Source: Psychromonas ingrahamii 37 (GTDB taxonomy: Bacteria > Pseudomonadota > Gammaproteobacteria > Enterobacterales > Psychromonadaceae). Taken from it: DNA of 64,000 nucleotides. A program made the position numbers and the translations under genes. The notes beneath the pieces were generated by a model that worked only from the letters and a program-made list of their open reading frames with translations, made no database searches and was not told the DNA's origin. The DNA is taken from positions 4,278,001-4,342,000 of the forward strand of contig NC_008709.1 of NCBI RefSeq assembly GCF_000015285.1, given 5' to 3'. The stretch's first letter is position 1. Each line of letters begins with the position of its first letter. Positions 53,012-63,551 of the stretch are shown piece after piece.

Positions 53012-53632
53012 TTACTTAGAGTAAAGTTCAATGATTAACTGTTCGTTAATCTCAGCAGATAAATCTGAACGTTCAGGTTGACGAGTAAATATGCCTTCCA
53101 TCTTCGTTGCATCAACAGAAACCCAAGTTGGGACTTCACGTTGACCGGCGATTTCAAGTGCTGCGCCAATGCGTGATTGCTTTTTAGCTTTTTCACGAAT
53201 TGCGATAACATCACTTGCTTTAACGTTAAAAGAAGGAATATTTACAACTTTACCGTTGACCAATACAGCTTTATGGCTGACTAGTTGACGAGACTCGGCG
53301 CGTGTTGCACCAAAACCCATACGATAAACAACATTGTCTAAACGACCTTCAAGTAATTGAAGCAGGTTTTCACCCGTATTGCCTTGTAAACGTGCAGATT
53401 CTTTGTAGTAGTTACGGAATTGCTTTTCAAGCACACCGTACATACGACGTACTTTTTGTTTTTCGCGTAATTGCAAACCGTAATCCGACAGACGCGGTTT
53501 ACGTGCACCGTGAACACCGGGTGCATTATCGATTTTACACTTAGATTCAATCGCACGGACGCCAGATTTTAAGAAAAGATCTGTTCCTTCGCGACGGCTA
53601 AGCTTTAGCTTAGGACCTAAATATCTTGCCAT
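53012..53632 (-). CDS. rpsD: 30S ribosomal protein S4
   Basis: The 206-residue protein starts [20 protein letters not shown] and carries the S4 RNA-binding domain (about 95-155, [27 protein letters not shown]). It nucleates 30S assembly and in gammaproteobacteria represses its own operon by binding the leader ahead of rpsM; a conserved leader is present here at 54424-54490. Confidence 0.98.
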   Translation of the reverse strand: MARYLGPKLKLSRREGTDLFLKSGVRAIESKCKIDNAPGVHGARKPRLSDYGLQLREKQKVRRMYGVLEKQFRNYYKESARLQGNTGENLLQLLEGRLDNVVYRMGFGATRAESRQLVSHKAVLVNGKVVNIPSFNVKASDVIAIREKAKKQSRIGAALEIAGQREVPTWVSVDATKMEGIFTRQPERSDLSAEINEQLIIELYSK

Positions 53633-53665
53633 TGTTCTTTCTCCAGTTACCTTTAAACGTCGTAA

Positions 53666-54055
53666 TTATACGCGGCGTTTTTTAGGCGGACGACAACCAT
53701 TGTGTGGGATCGGTGTAACATCAGTAATGTTAGTTACACGGAAGCCCGCCGCATTTAGTGCGCGAATCGAAGATTCACGACCAGGTCCGGGTCCATTTAC
53801 AAAAACTTCTACGTTTTTAAGACCATACTCTTTAGCCGCTTCAGCAGCACGTTCAGCAGCAATCTGTGCAGCGAACGGAGTAGATTTACGAGAACCACGG
53901 AAACCAGAACCACCGGCAGTTGCCCAAGAAAGCGCATTACCTTGACGGTCTGTAATAGTTACGATTGTGTTGTTGAAAGAAGCATGGATATGAGCCATAC
54001 CATCAGCAACTTGCTTTTTAACGCGCTTGCGAGCACGAGTTGGAGTTTTAGCCAT
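53666..54055 (-). CDS. rpsK: 30S ribosomal protein S11
   Basis: The 129-residue protein contains [22 protein letters not shown] and the conserved C-terminal [20 protein letters not shown]-type text followed by [13 protein letters not shown]. It lies on the 30S platform near the E site. It sits between rpsM (11 bases) and rpsD (33 bases). Confidence 0.98.
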   Translation of the reverse strand: MAKTPTRARKRVKKQVADGMAHIHASFNNTIVTITDRQGNALSWATAGGSGFRGSRKSTPFAAQIAAERAAEAAKEYGLKNVEVFVNGPGPGRESSIRALNAAGFRVTNITDVTPIPHNGCRPPKKRRV

Positions 54056-54066
54056 TATCTCTCACC

Positions 54067-54423
54067 CTATTTCTTGATTGCTTTGCGCGGACCTTTACGA
54101 GTACGAGCATTCGTTTTAGAACGCTGTCCACGTACAGGCAAGCTGCGACGATGACGAAGTCCACGGTAACAGCCAAGGTCCATTAGACGCTTGATGTTCA
54201 TAGATACTTCACGACGTAAATCACCTTCAACGGTGAACGTAGCTACTTCTGTACGAAGCGCTTCGATTTGTGTCTCATCCAGATCTTTAAGCTTTGTTGA
54301 TTCAGCAATACCAGACGCTGCACAGATTATCTGTGAGCGAGTTTTACCGATACCAAAAATTGCAGTTAATGCAATCACAGCATGCTTATGATCAGGAACG
54401 TTAATGCCAGCGATACGGGCCAC
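54067..54423 (-). CDS. rpsM: 30S ribosomal protein S13
   Basis: The 118-residue protein starts at GTG 54423 with AAGGAG 6 nt upstream and reads [20 protein letters not shown], the S13 N-terminus. A longer frame upstream of GTG is just the leader. It contacts the P-site tRNA and 50S bridge; the end [20 protein letters not shown] is typical. It is the first gene of the alpha operon. Confidence 0.97.
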   Translation of the reverse strand: MARIAGINVPDHKHAVIALTAIFGIGKTRSQIICAASGIAESTKLKDLDETQIEALRTEVATFTVEGDLRREVSMNIKRLMDLGCYRGLRHRRSLPVRGQRSKTNARTRKGPRKAIKK

Positions 54424-54490
54424 TATGCACTCCTTAAAAGTTAACGATTCATTTGTGAAAAGCCCGGTAGGATACTCGACAAATGATAAT
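54424..54490 (-). promoter_or_regulatory. Alpha-operon S4-responsive leader (Alpha_RBS type)
   Basis: On the minus strand the leader contains GAGTATCCTACCGGGCTTTT upstream and AAGGAGTGCATAGTG at the start codon. From memory of the E. coli leader, the GAGTATCCT...CGGGCTTTTCA and GGAGTGCATAGTG blocks are shared. That leader folds into the pseudoknot bound by S4, and GTG initiation of rpsM is part of the mechanism. Confidence 0.7.
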
Positions 54491-54504
54491 TTAGCAAACA
54501 AAAC

Positions 54505-54535
54505 AAAGCTTAGGCAACATAGTCACCTAAGCTTT
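54505..54535 (-). terminator. Hairpin at the spc/alpha operon boundary
   Basis: Arms 54505-54514 and 54526-54535 (AAAGCTTAGG/CCTAAGCTTT) with an 11-nt loop, followed on the minus strand by GTTTTGTTTGC. The interrupted T-run suggests a partial terminator between rpmJ and rpsM. Confidence 0.6.
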
Positions 54536-54553
54536 TGATATCCAAAATCTGTT

Positions 54554-54667
54554 TTAGCCTTGGCGCTGTTTATGCTTTGGCTCTACACAGATAACACGCA
54601 CCACACCGTGGCGCTTGATAACTTTGCAGTTACGACAGATTTTTTTAACGGATGCACGAACTTTCAT
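54554..54667 (-). CDS. rpmJ: 50S ribosomal protein L36
   Basis: A 37-residue protein reading [20 protein letters not shown] then [17 protein letters not shown]. Cys11, Cys14, Cys27 and a His near 32 form the zinc site, so this is the zinc-binding (C+) form. It lies 37 bases after the secY stop and is the last gene of the spc operon, its standard position. Confidence 0.96.
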   Translation of the reverse strand: MKVRASVKKICRNCKVIKRHGVVRVICVEPKHKQRQG

Positions 54668-54704
54668 TGCAACACTCCGTAGTTAGTATAACTTGAGAAT
54701 CGGT

Positions 54705-56033
54705 TTATTTACCGTAATCCTTCAAGTTAGCTTTTTTCAAGACAGAGTCATATTGATTGGACATCAAATGAGTCTGAACCTGTGCCATAAAGTCCATGAT
54801 AACAACCACAATAATTAATAACGAAGTACCACCGAAGTAGAACTGAGTATTCATTGCTACCATCATAAACTCGGGAATCAAACAGATAAAGGTAATATAT
54901 AACGCACCAGCTAGTGTTAAACGGGTCATTACTTTATCAATGTAACGCGATGTTTGTTCTCCGGGACGTATACCTGGAATAAAGGCACCGCTTTTCTTCA
55001 AATTATCTGCTGTTTCACGTGGATTAAACGTCAATGCAGTATAAAAGAAGCAAAAGAAGATAATAGCGGCTGCATATAACATCATATGCAACGGTTGCCC
55101 TGGCTGTAAGGCCAATGAAACATCCGTTAACCAACCTAAACCTTCAGTCTGACCGAACCACTGCGCGATTGTACCTGGGAATAAAATAACACTTGAAGCA
55201 AAAATTGCAGGAATAACACCAGCCATATTTAATTTTAATGGCAGATGCGTACTTTGAGCAGCAAAAACTTTTCGCCCCTGTTGACGTTTAGCGTAGTTAA
55301 CAACGATTCGTCGTTGACCACGTTCAATAAACACAACAAATGCGGTTGTCGCAAAAACGATAACAATTAATGCTAATAACACTAGAAGGTGAATCTCACC
55401 TTGTCGTGCTTGCTCTACTGTTTGCCCAATTGCTTGAGGCAGACCAGCAATAATACCTACAAAGATAATGATAGAAATACCATTACCAATACCACGTTCT
55501 GTTATTTGTTCACCTAACCACATAAGGAACATAGTTCCTGTCACTAGACTCACAACTGCCGTGATGTAAAAGCTCGGGCCTGCATTTTCAACAAGTCCGG
55601 GCATCATCGATGGCAAACCAGTCGCAATACCAATCGCTTGGAATGTACCTAATACCAAAGTACCGTAACGCGTGTATTGATTTATCTTACGACGACCTGA
55701 TTCACCCTCTTTTTTTAGCTCAGCTAAAGGAGGATGAACAACGGTCATCAATTGGATAATAATAGAAGCCGAAATATACGGCATAATACCCAATGCGAAG
55801 ATAGATGCACGCGCAAGCGCACCACCAGAGAACATGTTAAACATCTCTATGATAGTGCCCTTTTGCTGTTGGAACAGATCAGCCAGGACAGCGGCGTCAA
55901 TACCAGGAATTGGAACAAAAGAACCTGCACGGAACACTAAAATAGCACCCAAAACAAACAAAAGTCGTGTTTTAAGCTCACTCAATTTACTGCCCTGTGC
56001 CGCTTTAGGATCTAATCCTGGTTTCTTAGCCAT
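54705..56033 (-). CDS. secY: Protein translocase channel subunit SecY
   Basis: The 442-residue protein has ten transmembrane helices. It starts [20 protein letters not shown] and contains the plug region [20 protein letters not shown] and the C5 cytoplasmic loop [20 protein letters not shown] with its essential Arg. It forms the channel for secreted and membrane proteins with SecE/SecG. It follows rplO by 6 bases in the spc operon. Confidence 0.98.
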   Translation of the reverse strand: MAKKPGLDPKAAQGSKLSELKTRLLFVLGAILVFRAGSFVPIPGIDAAVLADLFQQQKGTIIEMFNMFSGGALARASIFALGIMPYISASIIIQLMTVVHPPLAELKKEGESGRRKINQYTRYGTLVLGTFQAIGIATGLPSMMPGLVENAGPSFYITAVVSLVTGTMFLMWLGEQITERGIGNGISIIIFVGIIAGLPQAIGQTVEQARQGEIHLLVLLALIVIVFATTAFVVFIERGQRRIVVNYAKRQQGRKVFAAQSTHLPLKLNMAGVIPAIFASSVILFPGTIAQWFGQTEGLGWLTDVSLALQPGQPLHMMLYAAAIIFFCFFYTALTFNPRETADNLKKSGAFIPGIRPGEQTSRYIDKVMTRLTLAGALYITFICLIPEFMMVAMNTQFYFGGTSLLIIVVVIMDFMAQVQTHLMSNQYDSVLKKANLKDYGK

Positions 56034-56039
56034 TGCCTA

Positions 56040-56474
56040 TTATTCCTCGATTTTTCCGCCTGCAGCTTCAATTGCAGCACGAGCACCTTTAGTAACACGA
56101 AGGCCTTGTACTGTAACTGAACGAGAGATCTCACCAGAAAGAACTACTTTTGCAAACTTAACAGTGTTTACAAGTAGACCAGCCTGTTTCAACGTTTCTA
56201 TAGTTACTACATCACCATCAACTTTAGCGATTTCGTTCAGACGAACTTCTCCGCTAACAAGAGATTTACGTGATGTGAAACCAAATTTTGGTAAACGCTG
56301 TTTCAAAGGCATTTGACCGCCTTCAAAACCTGGACGTATAGAACCGCCTGAACGAGACTTTTGACCCTTGTGACCACGGCCAGCAGTTTTTCCAAGTCCA
56401 GAGCCGATACCACGACCTACACGTTTAGCAGCGTGTTTAGCGCCTGCTGCTGGAGATAGAGTATTTAATTTCAT
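56040..56474 (-). CDS. rplO: 50S ribosomal protein L15
   Basis: The 144-residue protein starts [20 protein letters not shown], has the Gly/Arg-rich extension [20 protein letters not shown], and ends in a compact domain ([18 protein letters not shown]). It is a late 50S assembly protein and lies 3 bases after rpmD. Confidence 0.98.
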   Translation of the reverse strand: MKLNTLSPAAGAKHAAKRVGRGIGSGLGKTAGRGHKGQKSRSGGSIRPGFEGGQMPLKQRLPKFGFTSRKSLVSGEVRLNEIAKVDGDVVTIETLKQAGLLVNTVKFAKVVLSGEISRSVTVQGLRVTKGARAAIEAAGGKIEE

Positions 56475-56476
56475 AA

Positions 56477-56653
56477 TTACCCCTCAACCTTAACCATATA
56501 ATGAACTTTATTAACCATACCACGTACTGCTGGAGTATCTTCCAGCTCGACAGTATGATTGATGCGACGCAGGCCTAAACCTGTGATTGTTGCACGGTGC
56601 TTTGGTAAACGGCCAATTGCACTTTTAACTTGAGTTACTTTAATAGTAGCCAT
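56477..56653 (-). CDS. rpmD: 50S ribosomal protein L30
   Basis: A 58-residue protein reading [20 protein letters not shown] then [20 protein letters not shown], the L30 fold. It lies between rpsE (6 bases) and rplO (2 bases), its standard position in the spc operon. AATTAAGC precedes the ATG with a weak ribosome site, consistent with coupling to rpsE. Confidence 0.97.
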   Translation of the reverse strand: MATIKVTQVKSAIGRLPKHRATITGLGLRRINHTVELEDTPAVRGMVNKVHYMVKVEG

Positions 56654-56659
56654 GCTTAA

Positions 56660-57163
56660 TTACCCCAGTAATTCATTAACACTTAGGCCACGCTTAGCTG
56701 CAATCTGCTCTGGAGAATTCATGTTCTCTAGGGCATCAAGCGTTGCGCGAACAACGTTAATTGGGTTAGTTGAGCCGTAAGCTTTAGATAGTACGTTTTG
56801 TACACCTACAACTTCTAATACGGCACGCATTGCACCACCTGCGATAATACCAGTACCTTCAGAGGCTGGTTGCATATATACCTTAGAACCTGAATGACGG
56901 CCCTTGATAGGATGCTGCAGAGTGTTACCTTTTAATTGGACATCGCGGATATTGCGACGTGCTTTTTCCATAGCTTTTTGAATAGCTGCAGGAACTTCAC
57001 GTGCTTTACCATAACCGAAACCAACACGACCATTACCATCACCAACAACAGTTAGTGCTGTGAAGCTAAAGATGCGACCACCTTTAACTACTTTTGCAAC
57101 ACGGTTTACTGCGATTAGCTTTTCGTTCAGGTCACCGGTTTGAGATTCTACTTTTGCCATCAT
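56660..57163 (-). CDS. rpsE: 30S ribosomal protein S5
   Basis: The 167-residue protein has the S5 double-stranded RNA-binding domain ([21 protein letters not shown]-type text) and the [20 protein letters not shown] segment. It affects translational accuracy. Two adjacent ATG codons (57163 and 57160) are possible starts; AGGG fits both. It is 8 bases after rplR. Confidence 0.97.
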   Translation of the reverse strand: MMAKVESQTGDLNEKLIAVNRVAKVVKGGRIFSFTALTVVGDGNGRVGFGYGKAREVPAAIQKAMEKARRNIRDVQLKGNTLQHPIKGRHSGSKVYMQPASEGTGIIAGGAMRAVLEVVGVQNVLSKAYGSTNPINVVRATLDALENMNSPEQIAAKRGLSVNELLG

Positions 57164-57171
57164 CTTTTCCC

Positions 57172-57522
57172 TTAGAACTGGAGTCCAGCTTCACGAGCTG
57201 CTTCAGCTAGTGCTGCTACACGACCGTGGTATTGGAAACCGCTACGGTCAAAAGAAATTTTAGAAATTCCTTTTTCTACCGCACGTTCTGCAACTAATTT
57301 ACCAATTAGTTGAGCAGCTTCTTTATTACCACCGTTACTGATTTGTGCACGCACTTCTTTTTCTAATGTAGAAGCGCTTGCTACGACTTGTGCGTCCGCT
57401 GTAATTACCTGCGCGTAAGTATGGCGAGGTGTACGGTTAATCACAAGACGAGTTGCACCAAGCTCTTGTAACTTCTTACGTGTGCGAGTAGCACGACGTA
57501 GACGAGATGCTTTCTTATCCAT
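57172..57522 (-). CDS. rplR: 50S ribosomal protein L18
   Basis: The 116-residue protein starts [20 protein letters not shown] and shows [16 protein letters not shown] and [20 protein letters not shown]. It binds 5S rRNA with L5 and L25. It lies 9 bases after rplF. Confidence 0.97.
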   Translation of the reverse strand: MDKKASRLRRATRTRKKLQELGATRLVINRTPRHTYAQVITADAQVVASASTLEKEVRAQISNGGNKEAAQLIGKLVAERAVEKGISKISFDRSGFQYHGRVAALAEAAREAGLQF

Positions 57523-57531
57523 AATTCTACC

Positions 57532-58065
57532 TTACTTTTTCTTCGCTTCTTTACGACGCACGATTTCATTAGCGTAACGAACACCTTTACCTTTGTAAGG
57601 CTCTGGTGGACGGAATGCACGAATCTTCGCAGCTGCTTGACCAACAACTTGTTTATCAGCACCTTCAAGGATAATTTCTGTTTGGCTTTTAGCCACTGCA
57701 GTAATACCTTCAGGTAGTTGATAAGCAACCGGGTGAGAGAAACCTAATGTTAGATTTACTATTGTTCCGGCAACTTGCGCACGGTAACCAACGCCTTGAA
57801 GAAGAAGTGTCTTCTTAAAGCCTTCAGTTACACCTAAAACCATGTTATTAACGTTAGCACGAGCAGTACCTGCTTGTGCCCAACCGTCTTTAAAACCTTC
57901 TGCTGGTGCGAATCTAATCACACCCTCTTCAAGCTTAATAACAACAGCATCATTAAGAAGACAAACTAATTCGCCTTTGTTGCCTTTAACAGCAACGTTT
58001 TGACCATTTACTACAACTTCAACGCCAGAAGGTACAGTAATCGGTGCCTTAGCTATACGAGACAT
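57532..58065 (-). CDS. rplF: 50S ribosomal protein L6
   Basis: The 177-residue protein starts [20 protein letters not shown] and ends with the conserved [20 protein letters not shown] region. It lies near the factor-binding centre of the 50S subunit. It is 11 bases after rpsH. Confidence 0.98.
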   Translation of the reverse strand: MSRIAKAPITVPSGVEVVVNGQNVAVKGNKGELVCLLNDAVVIKLEEGVIRFAPAEGFKDGWAQAGTARANVNNMVLGVTEGFKKTLLLQGVGYRAQVAGTIVNLTLGFSHPVAYQLPEGITAVAKSQTEIILEGADKQVVGQAAAKIRAFRPPEPYKGKGVRYANEIVRRKEAKKK

Positions 58066-58076
58066 AAACTACTTCC

Positions 58077-58469
58077 TTATGATACGTAACAGATGATCTC
58101 ACCACCAATGCTTGCTTTACGCGCAGCACGGTCGGTCATAACACCATGTGAAGTTGAAATAATGGCGATACCTAAACCAGCCATAACTTTTGGTAGATCA
58201 TTTGCACCTTTATAGATACGCAGACCTGGACGGCTAACTCGTTTAATAGTATCGATAACTTTTTTGCCTTCAAAGTACTTTAAAGTAACTTCTAATTCAG
58301 GCTTTGTGTCACCAGCAACAACGAACTCTGTAACGTAACCTTCTGCTTTAAGCACAGCTGCAATTGCAACTTTTTGCTTAGAAGAAGGCATCTTTACAGA
58401 CACTTTGCTTGCTGCTTGACCGTTACGAATACGCGTAAGCATATCCGAAATAGGATCTTGCATGCTCAT
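58077..58469 (-). CDS. rpsH: 30S ribosomal protein S8
   Basis: The 130-residue protein starts [20 protein letters not shown] and has the C-terminal RNA-binding motif [21 protein letters not shown]8 binds 16S rRNA and, in E. coli, represses the spc operon at the rplE start. It is 25 bases after rpsN. Confidence 0.98.
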   Translation of the reverse strand: MSMQDPISDMLTRIRNGQAASKVSVKMPSSKQKVAIAAVLKAEGYVTEFVVAGDTKPELEVTLKYFEGKKVIDTIKRVSRPGLRIYKGANDLPKVMAGLGIAIISTSHGVMTDRAARKASIGGEIICYVS

Positions 58470-58494
58470 AACTTTCTACTCCGTGATTGATTGA

Positions 58495-58800
58495 TTACCA
58501 GCTGGCTTTCTTAAGGCCAGGGATTTCTCCACGCATCATATGCTCACGAACCTTGATACGGCTCATGCCAAATTTACGAAGAAAACCATGTGGACGACCA
58601 GTAACGCTACAACGATTACGTTTGCGTACTGGGCTTGAATCACGAGGTAGCGTTTGAAGCTTTAACATTGCACTCCAACGGTCTTCATCAGTTGCATTTA
58701 CATCGTTAATAGTTGTTTTTAAAGTTGCGCGCTGTTCTGCAAACTTAACAACTAGCTTCGCACGTTTTACTTCACGCGCTTTCATTGATTGTTTAGCCAT
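58495..58800 (-). CDS. rpsN: 30S ribosomal protein S14
   Basis: The 101-residue protein is the long, zinc-free (C-) form: only one Cys occurs, in [20 protein letters not shown]. It lies in the 30S head. It is 11 bases after rplE. Confidence 0.98.
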   Translation of the reverse strand: MAKQSMKAREVKRAKLVVKFAEQRATLKTTINDVNATDEDRWSAMLKLQTLPRDSSPVRKRNRCSVTGRPHGFLRKFGMSRIKVREHMMRGEIPGLKKASW

Positions 58801-58811
58801 TGCTTATCACC

Positions 58812-59351
58812 TTACTTACGGAATGGGAAGTTAAAGGCAGACAGCAATGCTCGCCCTTCTTCATCAGTCTTAGCTGAAGTAGTAATTGTGATATCTAAAC
58901 CACGTACTTTATCAACTTTATCGTAATCGATTTCAGGGAAAATGATTTGCTCACGTACACCCATACTGTAGTTACCACGACCATCGAATGACTTAGCATT
59001 CAGGCCACGGAAATCACGTACACGTGGAATAGCGATTGTTACCAAACGCTCAAAAAATTCCCACATACGTGATCCACGTAGAGTTACTTTACAACCAATC
59101 GGGTAGCCTTCACGAATTTTGAAGCCAGCCACAGAGCGGCGTGCTTTAGTAATTAGTGGCTTTTGACCTGAGATAGCTGCCATATCTGACGCTGCGTTCT
59201 CTAGGACTTTTTTATCAGCCAGTGCTTCACCAACACCCATGTTCAGGGTGATTTTCTCTATTCGAGGGACTTGCATGACAGACGTATAGCCGAATTGCGT
59301 TTGCAAATCAGACACCACGTTGTCTTTATAGAAATCATGCAGTTTCGCCAT
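58812..59351 (-). CDS. rplE: 50S ribosomal protein L5
   Basis: The 179-residue protein starts [20 protein letters not shown] and has [20 protein letters not shown] and the 5S rRNA-binding and P-tRNA-contact regions. The first coding bases ATGGCGAAACTGCATGATT match E. coli as I remember them; this is where S8 binds to repress the spc operon there, so the same control is plausible (inference). Confidence 0.98.
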
Positions 59352-59363
59352 CGTAAACTCCAG

Positions 59364-59678
59364 TTACTTCACAAGTTCATTATTAGATTTGAAAAAACGC
59401 ACTTTTTTGCCGTCTTCAAGTCTAAATCCAACACGATCCGCTTTACCCGTTGCCGAGTTAAGGATCGCAACATTTGATATTTGCATTGGTGCTGACTGTT
59501 CAATAATACCACCAGCTACATCCGCTTGCGGATTTGGCTTTTGGTGTTTCTTAACAGTGTTTACACCTTCAATAATTATTTTACCGTTAGATAAAACTGT
59601 TTTAATTGTTCCAGTTTTACCTTTATCTTTTCCAGTAATCACAATTACTTGATCATCACGTTTAATTTTAACTGCCAT
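59364..59678 (-). CDS. rplX: 50S ribosomal protein L24
   Basis: The 104-residue protein has the KOW motif [20 protein letters not shown] near the N-terminus and [20 protein letters not shown]. The start is ATG 59678 (MAVKIKRDD) with AAGGA 7 nt upstream; a longer frame to 59717 runs back into the rplN end. It initiates 50S assembly. Confidence 0.97.
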   Translation of the reverse strand: MAVKIKRDDQVIVITGKDKGKTGTIKTVLSNGKIIIEGVNTVKKHQKPNPQADVAGGIIEQSAPMQISNVAILNSATGKADRVGFRLEDGKKVRFFKSNNELVK

Positions 59679-59688
59679 TTTCGGTTCC

Positions 59689-60057
59689 TTACAGTACTTC
59701 TGGCGCCAGTGAAACAATCTTCATAAATTTTTCATTACGAAGTTCACGAGTTACAGGGCCAAAGATACGTGTGCCGATAGGCTGGTTATTTGCGTTCAAC
59801 ATAACCGCTGCATTACGATCAAATCGAATGACAGCACCATCGGGACGACGTACACCTTTTCTGGTACGCACAACCACAGCCGAATGAACATCACCTTTTT
59901 TAACTTTACCACGAGGAATTGCTTCCTTCACAGTAACTTTGATGATATCACCTATTGCTGCATAACGGCGGTGCGAGCCACCAAGGACCTTAATACACAT
60001 TACGCGTCGGGCGCCTGAGTTATCGGCGACATCCAGCACACTTTGCATTTGGATCAT
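59689..60057 (-). CDS. rplN: 50S ribosomal protein L14
   Basis: The 122-residue protein starts [20 protein letters not shown] and includes [20 protein letters not shown]. It forms intersubunit bridges with 16S rRNA. It is the first gene of the spc operon; an apparent promoter and the S10-operon terminator lie in the 158-base gap before it. Confidence 0.98.
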   Translation of the reverse strand: MIQMQSVLDVADNSGARRVMCIKVLGGSHRRYAAIGDIIKVTVKEAIPRGKVKKGDVHSAVVVRTRKGVRRPDGAVIRFDRNAAVMLNANNQPIGTRIFGPVTRELRNEKFMKIVSLAPEVL

Positions 60058-60125
60058 TACAGTGCTCCGCTATTTTACTATGATTACTCATTAAGAGTTG
60101 TTTACCCGCTTTTTCAGGGTGAGGC

Positions 60126-60131
60126 ATAATA
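60126..60131 (-). promoter_or_regulatory. -10 box of the spc operon promoter
   Basis: On the minus strand TATTAT is followed by GCCTCACCCTG. From memory, the E. coli spc promoter has TTATAATGCCGCGCCCTC at the same place, so the block looks homologous. The -35 is not clear. Confidence 0.6.
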
Positions 60132-60156
60132 CCACAACTTTATGAGAAAGATAGTC

Positions 60157-60190
60157 TAAAAAAACGGCACCTTTATAAAAGATGCCGTTT
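60157..60190 (-). terminator. Intrinsic terminator between the S10 and spc operons
   Basis: Arms 60162-60169 and 60183-60190 (AAACGGCA/TGCCGTTT) with a 13-nt A/T-rich loop, followed by a T-run on the minus strand (60158-60164). It lies 26 bases after the rpsQ stop. Confidence 0.88.
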
Positions 60191-60215
60191 ATACATATAT
60201 AAATAAGGTTTAATA

Positions 60216-60467
60216 TTAAACTTTATTTACGATTTCTACCAATGTCCAAGACTTAGTCTTAGAAAGTGGACGGCATTCACTGATTAAAACAGTGTCACCT
60301 TCACTACATTGATTAGTTTCATCATGCACATGTAGCTTAGTCGTACGTCTCATGAACTTACCGTATAACGGGTGTTTCACTTTACGTTCGATAGCAACAA
60401 CGATAGATTTATCCATCTTTGCACTGATCACTTTTCCTTGAAGAGTACGAGTTCTAGATTCGCTCAT
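60216..60467 (-). CDS. rpsQ: 30S ribosomal protein S17
   Basis: The 83-residue OB-fold protein contains [20 protein letters not shown] and [19 protein letters not shown]. It is an early 16S rRNA binder. It is the last gene of the S10 operon; its ATG shares one base with the rpmC stop, so translation is coupled. Confidence 0.98.
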   Translation of the reverse strand: MSESRTRTLQGKVISAKMDKSIVVAIERKVKHPLYGKFMRRTTKLHVHDETNQCSEGDTVLISECRPLSKTKSWTLVEIVNKV

Positions 60468-60658
60468 TACGCACCTGCCTTCTGATTTAATACTGTCTTA
60501 ACACGGGCGATGTCACGGCGTACTTGTTTAACCAAGTGTGCCTGTGCTAACTGATCTGTGTTTAACTTCATACGTAAGTCAAATTGCTCACGTAATAGTC
60601 TTAGAAGTTCAGCATTAAGCTCTTCAACGCTTTTTTCTTTAAGTTCGTTAGCTTTCAT
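60467..60658 (-). CDS. rpmC: 50S ribosomal protein L29
   Basis: The 63-residue two-helix protein starts [20 protein letters not shown] and includes [20 protein letters not shown]. It sits at the tunnel exit next to L23. It overlaps rplP and rpsQ by one base each. Confidence 0.98.
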   Translation of the reverse strand: MKANELKEKSVEELNAELLRLLREQFDLRMKLNTDQLAQAHLVKQVRRDIARVKTVLNQKAGA

Positions 60659-61068
60659 TACATCACCTTACGAGTTACGAAAGTGGTTGCCAAAGGAAGT
60701 TTAGCTGCTGCTAGAGCAAATGCTTCGCGAGCTAATTTCTCAGGAACACCTTCCATTTCATAAAGGACTTTACCCGGTTGAGTTTGAGCAACATAGTACT
60801 CAACATTACCTTTACCTTTACCTTGACGAACTTCTAACGGTTTGCCGGTAATGGGTTTATCAGGAAATACTCGGATCCAGATTTTACCTTGACGTTTGAC
60901 GTGACGAGTCATAGCACGACGTGCTGCTTCGATTTGACGAGCAGTAATTCGACCACGACCAACAGCTTTTAGTCCAAATTCGCCAAAGCTTACTTCCGTA
61001 CCTTTCGAAAGACCACGGTTGCGGCCCTTGAACATTTTACGGAACTTCATACGTTTTGGTTGCATCAT
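60658..61068 (-). CDS. rplP: 50S ribosomal protein L16
   Basis: The 136-residue protein contains [20 protein letters not shown] and [20 protein letters not shown]-type text. The conserved Arg near residue 82, hydroxylated in E. coli, is within [13 protein letters not shown]. Two ATG codons (61068 and 61065) are adjacent; either may be used. It binds near the A-site tRNA elbow. Confidence 0.97.
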   Translation of the reverse strand: MMQPKRMKFRKMFKGRNRGLSKGTEVSFGEFGLKAVGRGRITARQIEAARRAMTRHVKRQGKIWIRVFPDKPITGKPLEVRQGKGKGNVEYYVAQTQPGKVLYEMEGVPEKLAREAFALAAAKLPLATTFVTRKVM

Positions 61069-61079
61069 TAGCGTATCTC

Positions 61080-61772
61080 CTACTTACCGCGGCTTTTGCG
61101 CTTTGGTTTAGATGGCTGTTGCTCTTCTACTTGCAGTGGTAAACCACCGAGAACTTCACCTTTGAAAATCCAAACCTTAACACCAATAATACCGTAAACA
61201 GTATGCGCTTCTGAAGTTGAGTAATCGATATCAGCACGAAGAGTATGTAGAGGTACACGACCTTCACGATACCATTCAGAGCGTGCGATTTCTGCACCAC
61301 CTAAACGACCACCAACTTGAACTTTAATGCCTTTAGCGCCAAGACGCATAGCATTTTGTACTGCACGCTTCATTGCACGACGGAACATTACACGACGTTC
61401 TAACTGAGAAGAGATTGAATCTGCTACTAGTTTTGCGTCAAGTTCAGGTTTACGAACCTCTGAAATGTTGATTTGAGCAGGAACGCCGGCCATTTTAGCA
61501 ATAGCTGTGCGTAGCTTCTCAACATCTTCACCTTTTTTACCAATTACAACACCTGGACGTGCAGTGTGAATAGTCACACGAACACTTTTAGCTGGGCGTT
61601 CAATTGTAATCTTAGACAAAGAAGCATTTTTCAGTTTCTCTGTTAAGAATTTTCGGATTTCAAAGTCACTAAATAAGTTAGCTGCGAAATCTTTCTTGCC
61701 TGCATACCAAGTAGAGCTAAATGCTTTAGTGATACCTAGGCGAATACCGTTAGGATGAACTTTCTGTCCCAT
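61080..61772 (-). CDS. rpsC: 30S ribosomal protein S3
   Basis: The 230-residue protein starts [20 protein letters not shown] and has the KH domain with [20 protein letters not shown]. With S4 and S5 it forms the mRNA entry site and helicase. It lies 3 bases after rplV and 11 before rplP. Confidence 0.98.
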   Translation of the reverse strand: MGQKVHPNGIRLGITKAFSSTWYAGKKDFAANLFSDFEIRKFLTEKLKNASLSKITIERPAKSVRVTIHTARPGVVIGKKGEDVEKLRTAIAKMAGVPAQINISEVRKPELDAKLVADSISSQLERRVMFRRAMKRAVQNAMRLGAKGIKVQVGGRLGGAEIARSEWYREGRVPLHTLRADIDYSTSEAHTVYGIIGVKVWIFKGEVLGGLPLQVEEQQPSKPKRKSRGK

Positions 61773-61775
61773 TGT

Positions 61776-62111
61776 TTAACCCCTGTCTGATACCACGACT
61801 GTGATATGGCAAGAACGCTTCATTATGCGATCGGCACGGCCTTTCGCACGCGGCATGATGCGCTTCATTGTTGGACCTTCGTCAACACAAATTTTTGTGA
61901 TAACTAGTTCATCAATATCAGCGCCTTCATTATGCTCGGCGTTTGCAATTGCAGAATCTACAACTTTTTTAATTAATACAGCGGCTTTCTTAGGGCTGTA
62001 TGATAAAAGTTCTAGTGCTTTTTCTACTGGAAGACCACGTACTTGATCTGCCACCAGGCGCGCTTTCTGAGCCGAAGAACGAGCATATAGATGTTTAGCT
62101 AAAGCTTCCAT
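61776..62111 (-). CDS. rplV: 50S ribosomal protein L22
   Basis: The 111-residue protein starts [20 protein letters not shown] and has the beta-hairpin region [20 protein letters not shown] that lines the exit tunnel. It is 8 bases after rpsS. Confidence 0.98.
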
Positions 62112-62119
62112 AATATCTC

Positions 62120-62398
62120 CTATTTCTTCTTCGTTTTCTTATCCGAGGTGTGGCCTCGGTAAGTACGCGTTGGTGCAAATTCACCCAGTTTTTGACCAAC
62201 CATTTCGTCAGTTACAAATACTGGTACGTGTTGACGCCCGTTATGGACAGCGATGGTCAAACCAATCATATCTGGAATGATCATTGAACGGCGAGACCAA
62301 GTCTTAATCGGCTTCTTCTCTCCGCTTTCCATCGCTTTCTCTACCTTCTTCAGCAAGTGCAGGTCAATGAAGGGACCTTTCTTGAGAGAACGTGGCAT
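62120..62398 (-). CDS. rpsS: 30S ribosomal protein S19
   Basis: The 92-residue protein starts [20 protein letters not shown] and has [20 protein letters not shown] at the end. It contacts S13 in the 30S head. It is 14 bases after rplB. Confidence 0.98.
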
Positions 62399-62412
62399 GG
62401 CGATACCTCTGC

Positions 62413-63240
62413 TTATTTCTTATTACGACGACGAACAATGTACTGATCAGTACCTTTGTTCTTACGAGTTTTGTAGCCTTTAGTTGGCATACCCCAAGGC
62501 GAAACAGGGTGACGACCACCACTTGATTTACCTTCACCACCACCATGTGGGTGATCTACTGGGTTCATTACAACACCACGAACGGTAGGACGAACACCAC
62601 GCCAACGCGTAGCACCTGCTTTACCTAATTGGCGTAGCATATGTTCTGCATTACCAACTTCACCGATTGTCGCACGACACTCAGTAGGGATCTTACGCAT
62701 TTCACCACTACGTAAACGTAGAGTTACATAAGCACCATCACGAGCTACAATTTGGCTGTATGCGCCAGCTGAACGAGCAATTTGAGCTCCTTTAGCAGGT
62801 TTCATCTCAACCGCGTGTACAGTTGTACCCACAGGGATATTACGCATCGGTAAGCAGTTGCCTACTTTGATTGATGCATCTTCACCAGATATGATTTGAT
62901 CACCAGCAACCAAGCCCTTTGGAGCAAGGATATAGCGACGTTCACCATCAGAGTAAAGTACTAGTGCAATATTTGCGCTACGGTTTGGATCATATTCCAA
63001 ACGCTCTACTTTTGCCGGGATACCATCTTTATTACGTTTAAAATCAACAATACGGTAGTGTTGTTTATGACCACCACCGATGTGACGAACCGTAATACGA
63101 CCACCATTATTACGACCACCAGATTTAGATTTAGACTCTAAAAGTGCCGCGAATGGTTTACCTTTATGCAGATCGTTGTTTACCACTTTTACTAAGTGGC
63201 GACGACCTGGAGAGGTAGGCTTACATTTTACAATAGCCAT
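62413..63240 (-). CDS. rplB: 50S ribosomal protein L2
   Basis: The 275-residue protein starts [20 protein letters not shown] and ends with the conserved [20 protein letters not shown] region containing the His near the peptidyl-transferase centre. It is 11 bases after rplW. Confidence 0.98.
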   Translation of the reverse strand: MAIVKCKPTSPGRRHLVKVVNNDLHKGKPFAALLESKSKSGGRNNGGRITVRHIGGGHKQHYRIVDFKRNKDGIPAKVERLEYDPNRSANIALVLYSDGERRYILAPKGLVAGDQIISGEDASIKVGNCLPMRNIPVGTTVHAVEMKPAKGAQIARSAGAYSQIVARDGAYVTLRLRSGEMRKIPTECRATIGEVGNAEHMLRQLGKAGATRWRGVRPTVRGVVMNPVDHPHGGGEGKSSGGRHPVSPWGMPTKGYKTRKNKGTDQYIVRRRNKK

Positions 63241-63251
63241 CTATAATTCCT

Positions 63252-63551
63252 CTATTCAGCGCCAGCGAAATCGATGTCTGCACCTTCAACTAGGCTAACG
63301 TATGCTTTTTTCCAGTCGCTACGGCGACCGACACGTTGACCTGTACGCTTGGTTTTACCCTTTACGTTCAGTGTGCGAACACCAGTAACTTCGACTTCAA
63401 ACAGTTTCTGAACTGCCGCTTTGATCTCTGCTTTAGTTGCAGTACCTGCAACCTTGAATACCATAGTATTATGGTTCTCAGCAGATAAAGTTCCCTTTTC
63501 AGAGATATGCGGGGCTAGTATAACTTGCAGTAAACGTGCTTCACTGATCAT
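63252..63551 (-). CDS. rplW: 50S ribosomal protein L23
   Basis: The 99-residue protein has [20 protein letters not shown] and [20 protein letters not shown]. It sits at the tunnel exit and docks trigger factor and SRP. Its ATG overlaps the rplD stop by 4 bases. Confidence 0.98.
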   Translation of the reverse strand: MISEARLLQVILAPHISEKGTLSAENHNTMVFKVAGTATKAEIKAAVQKLFEVEVTGVRTLNVKGKTKRTGQRVGRRSDWKKAYVSLVEGADIDFAGAE

